Below are positions 1-6,200 of a stretch of 11,302 nt of DNA, piece after piece. Positions within the stretch are counted from its first letter, which is position 1. Each line of letters starts with the position of its first letter. The stretch is from an uncultured Aliiroseovarius sp. (lineage in GTDB: Bacteria > Pseudomonadota > Alphaproteobacteria > Rhodobacterales > Rhodobacteraceae). Under the pieces are notes generated by a model. It was not told the origin of the DNA. It saw nothing but the letters and a program-made list of their open reading frames with translations, and made no database searches. Where the stretch lies: the NCBI GenBank assembly GCA_938023895.1, contig CALJDH010000276.1:1-11302 (forward strand), given 5' to 3'. The translations under genes were made by a program, and so were the position numbers.

Positions 1-965
1 CTGCTGCACCTGCGGCCCCTGCCCCGCAAGCCGCTGATGGAACACGCATTTTCGCCTCGCCCCTCGCCCGTCGCATCGCGGCAGACAAGGGTCTGGATCT
101 TACGCAGATCACTGGCTCGGGCCCGAAGGGCCGGATCGTGAAAGCGGATGTGGAAAATGCAACGGCAGCTCCGAAAGCGGCGCCTGCCGCTGCTGCTCCG
201 GCTGCGGCACCTGCGGCTGCGACGGCTCCTACTGGCCCCTCGGCCGATATGGTGGCTGCCATGTATCAGGACCGCGAGTACGAGGAAATCACCCTCGACG
301 GGATGCGCAAGACCATTGCCGCCCGTCTGTCGGAAGCCAAGCAGACCATCCCGCATTTCTATCTGCGCCGCGACATCAAGCTGGACGCCCTTCTAGCCTT
401 CCGCAGCCAGCTGAACAAACAGCTGGAAGCGCGTGGCGTGAAACTGTCGGTCAACGACTTCATCATCAAGGCCGTGGCAAACGCGCTGCAAGCCGTGCCG
501 GAAGCCAACGCCGTTTGGGCGGGCGACCGTGTGCTGCAGATGAAGGCCTCGGACGTGGCGGTTGCAGTTGCGATCGAAGGTGGTCTGTTCACGCCGGTTC
601 TGCAGGATGCCGATCAGAAATCGCTATCGAGCCTGTCGACCCAGATGAAAGATCTGGCGTCGCGTGCCCGTGAACGCAAGCTGGCCCCAACCGAGTATCA
701 GGGCGGCAGCTTTGCGATCTCGAACCTGGGCATGTTTGGCATCGACAATTTCGACGCCATCGTGAACCCGCCGCATGCAGGCATCCTAGCCGTTGGCGCA
801 GGGGTGAAGAAACCTGTCGTTGGTGCGGATGGTGAACTGACCACGGCAACGGTGATGAGCGTCACCATGTCGGTCGATCACCGTGTGATTGATGGCGCCG
901 TGGGTGCGAACCTGCTGCAAGCAATCGTCGACAATCTGGAAAACCCGATGTCGATGCTGGCATAA
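1..965 (+). CDS. pdhC: Pyruvate dehydrogenase E2 (dihydrolipoamide acetyltransferase), 5' end off the window
   Basis: This is the core subunit of the cytoplasmic pyruvate dehydrogenase complex. It transfers the acetyl group from lipoamide to CoA. The frame is open from base 3 and shows 320 residues. First comes the E3/E1-binding domain (visible residues about 16-50, with [14 protein letters not shown] and [11 protein letters not shown]), then an Ala/Pro-rich flexible linker (about 55-80), then the catalytic domain. The catalytic HxxxDG motif is DHRVIDG, with His at 879-881 and Asp at 891-893. The lipoyl domain(s) and the start codon lie before the window. An ATG at 138 is inside the E3-binding domain and is not the real start. 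The catalytic domain ([33 protein letters not shown]) resembles the alphaproteobacterial/mitochondrial PDH type rather than the 2-oxoglutarate or branched-chain E2. The gene is normally the last of pdhA-pdhB-pdhC. A 16-nt hairpin (968-983) and a larger one (992-1025) follow the stop. Confidence 0.95.
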   Translation, partial: AAPAAPAPQAADGTRIFASPLARRIAADKGLDLTQITGSGPKGRIVKADVENATAAPKAAPAAAAPAAAPAAATAPTGPSADMVAAMYQDREYEEITLDGMRKTIAARLSEAKQTIPHFYLRRDIKLDALLAFRSQLNKQLEARGVKLSVNDFIIKAVANALQAVPEANAVWAGDRVLQMKASDVAVAVAIEGGLFTPVLQDADQKSLSSLSTQMKDLASRARERKLAPTEYQGGSFAISNLGMFGIDNFDAIVNPPHAGILAVGAGVKKPVVGADGELTTATVMSVTMSVDHRVIDGAVGANLLQAIVDNLENPMSMLA

Positions 966-991
966 GCATTCGCAATCGCGAATTTATTGAC

Positions 992-1033
992 ATGGCTCAA
1001 GGCGGGACAGCTCGCCTTGGGCCATTTGCTTTT
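992..1033 (+). terminator. Strong hairpin after pdhC, likely terminator or attenuator
   Basis: A 13-bp stem with one G-U wobble pairs 992-1004 (ATGGCTCAAGGCG) with 1013-1025 (CGCCTTGGGCCAT) around an 8-nt loop. A T-rich tail follows (TTGCTTTT, 1026-1033). It sits 27 nt after the pdhC stop and only 28 nt before the next start codon. This fits an intrinsic terminator for the pdh operon or an attenuator that lets some transcription through. A smaller perfect stem, ATTCGC/GCGAAT (968-983), lies just upstream. I did not compute folding energies. Confidence 0.6.
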
Positions 1034-1060
1034 CCGAACAGTCAATTTCGGAGAGACTTC

Positions 1061-1396
1061 ATGGACTTCAAAGCCCTGCTGGACGACACCACCAAAAACA
1101 CTAAATCCTTTGCCGCTGCACACGCAGACGGCGCCAATGGCTTCCGCGCCATGCACAAGGCCGCGTTGGTGGACGGTGCGTTGTCGGTGAAAGACAAAGA
1201 GCTGCAGTGCATCGCCATCGGCATCGCCAAACAGTGCAACGACTGCATCGGCTTCCACGTCCGCGCGGCCATCAAAGCAGGTGTCACCCGCGAAGAGATG
1301 GCCGAGACCGTCGCTGTTGCGATCCTGATGGGCGGTGGCCCCGGCTATATGTATGGCGCACGCGCCATGGAAGCCTTCGACCAGCTGTCGGCCTAA
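1061..1396 (+). CDS. AhpD-like carboxymuconolactone decarboxylase family protein
   Basis: This 111-residue protein belongs to the CMD/AhpD-like fold. Residues 47-66 carry Glu47, Cys59-x2-Cys62 and His66 (AKQCNDCIGFHV), the redox motif of alkylhydroperoxidase AhpD-type proteins. The ending (LMGGGPGYMYGARAMEAFDQ) is typical of the small single-domain members, which usually form oligomers. A thiol-dependent peroxidase or disulfide-reductase role in the cytoplasm is plausible, but the substrate is unknown. I chose the ATG at 1061 because GGAGAG stands just upstream (1050-1055) and family similarity begins there. An in-frame ATG at 992 would add residues encoded inside the preceding hairpin and has no good ribosome site. 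The next gene on this strand is more than 1 kb away, and a clear terminator follows. Position after pdhC may mean partial cotranscription through the hairpin, since there is little room for a separate promoter. Confidence 0.88.
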   Translation: MDFKALLDDTTKNTKSFAAAHADGANGFRAMHKAALVDGALSVKDKELQCIAIGIAKQCNDCIGFHVRAAIKAGVTREEMAETVAVAILMGGGPGYMYGARAMEAFDQLSA

Positions 1397-1412
1397 TTCC
1401 CCTCAGACACAC

Positions 1413-1446
1413 AAAAGGGCGGCGCAGATGCGTCGCCCTTTTTGTC
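1413..1446 (+). terminator. Bidirectional Rho-independent terminator
   Basis: A 12-bp stem AAAAGGGCGGCG (1413-1424) pairs with CGTCGCCCTTTT (1431-1442) through a 6-nt loop, with one G-U pair. A T run follows on the plus strand, 16 nt after the AhpD-like stop. Because the stem begins with four A's, it also ends in T's when read on the minus strand. It could therefore stop leftward transcription coming from the micro-ORF and cysE side. Confidence 0.88.
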
Positions 1447-1529
1447 TTTTGACCGTCTATGCGGCCTTTCTTTTCTGCCTCTGAGTGTTGTGCTGATTGG
1501 ACCCGTGGTTCAGGTCGTCTTCACAACGA

Positions 1530-1598
1530 TTAACCGGCCACTGCTACAAGAAACACTGCAGAAAACGCCACCACGGTGGCAAGCCAGATTTGCTTCAT
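1530..1598 (-). CDS. Possible 22-residue hydrophobic micro-ORF
   Basis: On the minus strand an ATG at 1598-1596 opens a 22-codon frame ending in TAA at 1532-1530. The peptide begins MKQIW and continues as one run of hydrophobic residues (Leu, Ala, Val, Phe) long enough to cross a membrane once, ending AVAG. A purine-rich stretch, TGGGAGA, lies about 9 nt upstream of the ATG and could serve as ribosome site. The frame is downstream of cysE in the same direction and upstream of the bidirectional terminator. Seen directly: the frame, hydrophobicity and ribosome-site-like bases. Inferred: that it is translated and is a single-span membrane peptide. So short an ORF can occur by chance, and I recognise no family. 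Confidence 0.35.
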   Translation of the reverse strand: MKQIWLATVVAFSAVFLVAVAG

Positions 1599-1666
1599 CT
1601 TCGGGGTCTCCCAGGTTATCACCCGGCTTCTTTAGATGAAACTTCTACGGTATTACATTGATTTAG

Positions 1667-1687
1667 CGCAAATTTGCGGAAATCCGC
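1667..1687. promoter_or_regulatory. Two overlapping palindromes, possible operator
   Basis: CGCAAATTTGCG (1667-1678) is a perfect 12-bp palindrome. It overlaps GCGGAAATCCGC (1676-1687), an inverted repeat with 5-bp arms around AA. They lie between the cysE stop and the micro-ORF start, about 70-90 bp upstream of the micro-ORF on the minus strand. Such symmetric sites often bind dimeric regulators. No factor can be named, and I found no second copy in the window by eye. Confidence 0.3.
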
Positions 1688-1710
1688 CGATGGCCTGCGG
1701 AACCACCGGC
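1686..1710 (-). terminator. Weak hairpin just after cysE
   Basis: On the minus strand GCCGGTGG and CCATCGGC form an 8-bp stem with one G-U pair and a 9-nt loop, starting 10 nt past the cysE stop. The tail holds only a short ATTT, so it is at best a weak terminator or 3'-end-protecting structure. Confidence 0.25.
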
Positions 1711-1720
1711 GTCATTCCAC

Positions 1721-2524
1721 TTATTGGATAAGCGTCTGATCCATTTCGACCGACGGGCAATCACATCCAGCCTCGCCCACGATCGTGGCGGGCACGCCAG
1801 CCACGGTGACGTTGCAGGGAATCTCTTCCAACACGACCGAGCCGGCCGCGATACGCGAGCAGTCCCCGACCTTGATGTTGCCCAGAACCTTGGCGCCGGC
1901 CCCGATCAATACACCGTCGCCGATTTTGGGGTGACGATCCTCGTCTTCTTTGCCGGTTCCGCCCAGCGTCACCGAGTGCAACATCGAGACATTGTCGCCC
2001 ACGACTGCGGTTTCGCCGATCACGATGGAATGCGCGTGGTCGATCATAATGCCACGGCCAATCCGCGCGCCGGGGTGGATGTCGATCCCGTAGACCTCAG
2101 AGCAGCGCATCTGGATGAAATAGGACAGGTCCTTGCGTCCTTCCTTCCACAGGTAGTGCGCCAGACGATAGGCCTGCATCGCTTGGAAGCCCTTGAAGTA
2201 CAGGACCGGCTGCAACATGCGGTGGCACGCCGGGTCACGATCCAGAACGGCGGTAATGTCGGCGCGCGCCGCCTCGGCCAGTTCGGCGCAGCTATCATAG
2301 GCTTCGTCCGCGATTTCACGGAGCAGCACCATGCTCATCTCGTTCGAGCTAAGCTTGGCTGCAAAGCGATAGGACAGCGCCTTTTCCAGCGTTTTATGAT
2401 GCAGCACACAGGCGCCAATCAGACCGCCCAGAAGCGGTTCTTCGGAAATGGCTTGCTTGGCTTCGTCGGTGATCCGATCCCAAACCGGATCAATCCGGGT
2501 AAGGACTGCGCGTTTCTCGGCCAT
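1721..2524 (-). CDS. cysE: Serine O-acetyltransferase
   Basis: It makes O-acetyl-L-serine from L-serine and acetyl-CoA, the committed step of cysteine synthesis in the cytoplasm. The 267 residues comprise an N-terminal alpha-helical domain (about 1-140, with DPAC and LYFKGFQAMQAYR) and a left-handed beta-helix of hexapeptide repeats (about 145-245). Residues matching the E. coli CysE active site with a constant offset of five are Asp97, Asp148, His163 (in MIDHAHS) and His198 (in DRHPK). The GETAVVGDNVSMLHSVTLGG segment is typical of the family. The C-terminus ends LIQ and lacks the final Ile that E. coli CysE inserts into CysK, so complex formation may differ. AGGAGA lies six nucleotides before the ATG. 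The gene runs divergently from the DksA-like gene and has a good promoter in the intergenic region. As I recall, cysE also neighbours the GTA cluster in other Rhodobacterales. Confidence 0.95.
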   Translation of the reverse strand: MAEKRAVLTRIDPVWDRITDEAKQAISEEPLLGGLIGACVLHHKTLEKALSYRFAAKLSSNEMSMVLLREIADEAYDSCAELAEAARADITAVLDRDPACHRMLQPVLYFKGFQAMQAYRLAHYLWKEGRKDLSYFIQMRCSEVYGIDIHPGARIGRGIMIDHAHSIVIGETAVVGDNVSMLHSVTLGGTGKEDEDRHPKIGDGVLIGAGAKVLGNIKVGDCSRIAAGSVVLEEIPCNVTVAGVPATIVGEAGCDCPSVEMDQTLIQ

Positions 2525-2537
2525 GATGTCTCCTGCG

Positions 2538-2566
2538 TTGCACGGCTAGGATACACCAGATAGGCT
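2538..2566 (+). promoter_or_regulatory. Predicted promoter of the DksA-like gene
   Basis: On the plus strand TTGCAC (2538-2543) and TAGGCT (2561-2566) are 17 bp apart. The site overlaps the opposing cysE promoter almost completely, so the two may compete for RNA polymerase. Start of the message would be around 2573, some 35 nt before the GTG start. Confidence 0.4.
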
Positions 2567-2576
2567 TGAATTTCAA
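2548..2576 (-). promoter_or_regulatory. Predicted sigma-70-type promoter of cysE
   Basis: Reading the minus strand, TTGAAA (2576-2571) and TATCCT (2553-2548) are separated by exactly 17 bp, close to the housekeeping consensus. Transcription would start near 2541, giving a very short leader with the AGGAGA ribosome site of cysE. The -35 element overlaps the inverted repeat TTGAATTTCAA (2567-2577). Confidence 0.6.
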
Positions 2577-2608
2577 AAAAGCAAAGCAGGAAAGCGCCTG
2601 AATTTCTC

Positions 2609-2947
2609 GTGACCCCAGATGACCTTGCTAAATTCAAAGAGCGATTGCTGGCTGAACTGGCCGAGCTTGACCGTGACGACGCGCGTGGCGCCGAGGGACA
2701 GAAGGTGGTGACGCTGGATCAGCAGGCGATCGGGCGGTTGTCGCGGATGGATGCGTTGCAAAATCAGGCAATGGCCAAAGCCACACAGACCCGGCGCACC
2801 GCCCAGCGCCAACGGATTATGGCTGCCTTGGCTCGGATTGACGAAGACGAGTTCGGCTATTGCGAGGATTGCGGAGAAGAGATCGCGAAGGGGCGGTTGG
2901 ATCTGGACCCCACCGCCCCGAAATGTGTTAGCTGCGCCGCCGGGTAA
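2609..2947 (+). CDS. DksA/TraR family zinc-finger transcription factor (short form)
   Basis: Proteins of this family bind the RNA polymerase secondary channel and tune promoters, often together with ppGpp. The 112 residues show an N-terminal helix (about 1-25), a short turn, a second charged helix with the motif VTLDQQAIGRLSRMDALQ (34-51), and a C4 zinc finger with Cys85-x2-Cys88 and Cys106-x2-Cys109 (CEDCGEEIAKGRL...CVSC). It is shorter than E. coli DksA (151 residues) and resembles the compact TraR-like class, so its coiled-coil tip differs and ppGpp dependence cannot be assumed. The start is GTG at 2609. An AGGAAA lies about 15 nt upstream, rather distant, so the start is moderately sure. 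The 3' end overlaps the last gene of the opposing GTA operon by 20 nt. A regulatory link with the GTA is conceivable but unproven. Confidence 0.88.
   Translation: MTPDDLAKFKERLLAELAELDRDDARGAEGQKVVTLDQQAIGRLSRMDALQNQAMAKATQTRRTAQRQRIMAALARIDEDEFGYCEDCGEEIAKGRLDLDPTAPKCVSCAAG
2890..2919 (-). terminator. Hairpin inside the DksA-like gene, possible GTA operon terminator
   Basis: GGGGCGGT (2890-2897) and ACCGCCCC (2912-2919) form a perfect 8-bp stem around 14 nt, which can pair a little further inwards. For leftward GTA transcripts it begins 8 nt past the last stop codon. The following bases (TTCGCGATCTCTTC) contain T's but no run, so it may act with Rho or simply be coding sequence. Confidence 0.25.
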
Positions 2948-3230
2948 GACGTTTGTGGCGCGCTTTCAGCGCCGCGTAGACCGTCAGAAGACAATCCAGA
3001 TAATCCGGATCATCGTGGAAGGGTTCGGCCTGTCGCGGCAGGGACATGGCAACCGATCCCAGACTTCCATTCCCCCAGCGCGGATGCACCCGGCCCAGCG
3101 CCCGACGATATCGATCCGCCGCATCGGCACGCTGTAGCATCGCGAGCATGGCACCGGGTCGTCGGTGCGGCCCAAGCGCCAGAAGCGCACAGGCCGCGGC
3201 CATTGCATCACCGGGCAGTACCCGCCGCAT
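2928..3230 (-). CDS. Conserved-looking protein at the 3' end of the GTA operon, function unknown
   Basis: This is a 100-residue, arginine-rich, probably helical soluble protein. It begins MRRVLPGDAMAAACALLALG, has a middle part with RYRRALGRVHPRWGNGSL, and ends with a strongly basic tail (HKRLTRRRS). No signal peptide or clear membrane segment is seen. Its ATG follows the g15 TAA stop with no gap (TAAATG), and AGGTGA inside the end of g15 can serve as ribosome site, so it is translationally coupled to the tail-tip gene. I recall a small uncharacterised gene in this place in other Rhodobacterales GTA clusters, possibly a DUF7742-type family, but that name is from memory and unsure. A role in GTA assembly, release or regulation is inferred from position only. 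Its 3' end overlaps the opposing DksA-like gene by 20 nt. Confidence 0.7.
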   Translation of the reverse strand: MRRVLPGDAMAAACALLALGPHRRPGAMLAMLQRADAADRYRRALGRVHPRWGNGSLGSVAMSLPRQAEPFHDDPDYLDCLLTVYAALKARHKRLTRRRS

Positions 3231-6200
3231 TTAGAGCGTCACCTGCAACTGCGCATATGGACCGGGCCCGAACCTCTCGGATTTCTGCGCAACTTCAACC
3301 GTATAGCTGCCGGTCACCATATCCGCGCTACGCAGCGCGGCAATGTAGCTCCAACTGGGGCTGAGAACGTCGATCTCACGCAGCACGGTAGCGCCGTCAC
3401 GGATCCGTAGGCGATAGCGCTCGTCGGTCTCGCCCAGCGGCACCTCGGTCTCGCCCCAGGGGTCCCCGTCGATCCTCGTGCGGCGGATCCAGCTGAACTG
3501 GTGATCACCGTTTTCATCAAGAGCGGTCAGATGCGCAGGGGCATAGGGACGCAATCCGATACCGTTGAAACCCTGCACCAGATGCACATAGCTTTCGTCC
3601 GTATAAGACTTTCGTGCTGGCCCGATGCGATAGTGACGGTTCAGGCCACGGGCAGAGGATGCCAGAGGGATCTGTTCCTGCGCACCATCCAGCAGGACAA
3701 CATAGCTGCCAACTGGCCAAGATGATGGCATGGTGGCGTCCGTGCCCAGTTGTCCCCGCAGACGCAGGCCTAGATCGTAGGTTTGTTCGCCCACGAGGTC
3801 CGCTGTGGCAAATTGCAGGATCTCCCAGTTTTCAGGGGTACCGTCACCGATTGCCAGTACATTGGCCCCGTTCAGCAGATCGTCAGCAGATACCGAGAAC
3901 AGCGTATCAGGCGTAGACAGTTTCACACGCAATGCAGGGCCACGGTCCAACACGCCCGCTGGCGCAGCCATCAGTTCGGTTTCCGTGACTCCAATGATCG
4001 AGCGCGCCGTCACCCGATCAATCCGGCGATAGCCATTGTCACTGGCCGAGCGATAGATCGCAACCTTACCCGGCCAAGGCTCGGCCGTGACCGCCACGTG
4101 CGGTGCATGGGGTACTTCCTCTCCGGTCAGCAAGGGTAGATCCATGAAGATGGGGAAGACTGGGCCGGCCGCTATATAGGGTTTCACAGCAGGCGCCGGA
4201 TCAACGCTGTCTGACGGCAGGAACAGACCCGGCTCGACCCGCACGGCGCGAATGTTCTGCACACCTGCGTGCTCGACATGGTCCACGCGGAAATGCTCGG
4301 TCCCGGCGTCGGTTTCCAGCTTCAGTACATCCCCTGCCCCTTTGGACAGTTCCGACGGCGGCAACGCAAAGCTGGCGCTATCTCGTGCGACGCGGGCCTC
4401 AGAGAGCCAGCGTTCGGTGATGGCGCGCGCCTCGGCCCGGGTCAGGATCAGCGGAATCTCGGATGTGGACACCGAATAGCTGGTTTCATCCGGGAAGATC
4501 GCCTCGACCGCACGAATGTCATAATCTCCGCCGCTTTCGATATAGTTCAGGCGAACCCGCCCGGCGATCTCGGCTTCGGGCGCGCGGATGCGTTCAAGCG
4601 TTGTGTCGCGGTCAGGTGACAGCGCCATTTTTTCGGGGTCCAAGATGTGGTCGGGCCGACCAGTGCGCGAGGCAAAGATCAGGACGCCTTCGCGTTCAGA
4701 CACCTCGAACCCATAGGCCAGCATCAACGGTTGCAGGGCTGCCCGCGCCCCACTGATCTGGTCCACTACATAGCCACGCACCAAACCATAGAGCTTGGAC
4801 ACATCATAACGGGTCACGCCAGAGCGCTCGCAGATCTCACTGACCACCGAGGCCAGCGACCGCGACGACGCGCGTCCGTTCAACCAATGCCCGCGCTCAT
4901 AATTCGCGCCATCGCTCCATAATCCCTTCCGGTTGGGGAATTGCGGGAAGGGACGCGTATCCCATGCCCAGACATGAGCGCGGCTCATATTCAGCATCTG
5001 TATGCCGGTTGCACTATGGGTGGGGTTATTCACTGCCTCTCCCCAATAGTCATACATGGCCCGCAGATACTGCGCCTGCATCAGGTCATCGCGCCGCCCG
5101 CTTGAGTAGCGCGGCAGCGAGCTTTCCGAGCTTTTGGGATCGAGGAACTTGTTCGGCTGGTTGGTGCCCTTGTCGATGGCTGCACATCCGATCTCTGTAA
5201 ACCAGAAGGGCTTTGATCCGGGCAACCAATCCGTCGGCGTCACATCGCGCACGCCCCCCACGCGGTTATGGTGCGAGTTCTCCCACCATCCGCGCAGGTC
5301 TTTATGACGATAGACCCAATCCTCGCCATAGGCGCCATCGGTGATCGGCGTGCGGACCTGCAGTTCGCGGGCTTCGGGTGTCTTATAGTACCAATCGAAC
5401 CCCTCGCCGCCTTCGATGTTGGCTTTGAGGTAGTCGAGATTATAGATCGCGCCATATCCGGCATCCGCATGGTCCAATCCATCACGCCAATCGGACAGGG
5501 GCATGTAGTTGTCGATCCCGATAAAGTCGATCTCGTCATGGCTCCACAGGGGATCGAGGTGGAAGAACACGTCCCCAGTCCCGTCCTGTGGCTGATAGCC
5601 GAAATACTCCGACCAATCGGCGGCGTACGAGATCTTGGTTTCAGCCCCCAGAATACCGCGCACGTCGTCGGCCAGTTGCATCAAATGTGCGACAACCGGA
5701 AAACTGTTGCCCGGCCCACGGATCTGGGTCAAGCTGCGCAGCTCGGAGCCGATCAGGAAGGCATCCACGCCCCCCGCTGCTGCACAAAGATGCGCATAGT
5801 GCAGGATGAAACGGCGATACGAGAACTCAGCCGGACCAGTATAGTCCACCCCATCGTCCGTCACAGTAAAGTCACCGGGTTGCGCGCTTCCGAAGAAAGC
5901 ATCGACCTGCGACACCGCACCCGACGTCCCATCCGGCGACCCAGGATGATGCGGCGCAAGCACGGTGGTGATCCGTCCGCGCCAAGGCAGGGCGGGTTGT
6001 CCGATCTGGGCGGACCAGGGATCGAACAGCGTATTGCCCTCCATCTGCTCCATCAGAATGAAGGGATAGAAGGTGGTTTTGTGATCATTCTGCGCCGCAT
6101 GGGCGATGGCTTCTTTCACCGCCTGATCCGAGGGCGTCCCGCCATAAACCGGGCGGTCGTCTTCGTCACGTGGCACCAGCCCAGCCTGAGCACGTGCGAC

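Noticed and set aside
1561..1585. Short inverted repeat GCCAC/GTGGC around 1567-1580 as a terminator
   Set aside because: Only 5 bp of stem, no T tract, and it falls inside the possible micro-ORF.
1442..1639. A 65-codon plus-strand frame after the AhpD-like gene
   Set aside because: It would begin with TTG in the T run of the terminator, has no ribosome site, and its sequence looks random.
1724..2563. A 279-codon open frame on the plus strand opposite cysE
   Set aside because: It is the antisense shadow of cysE. The G+C-rich codon bias keeps the opposite frame open, the composition is protein-unlike, and cysE has all active-site residues.
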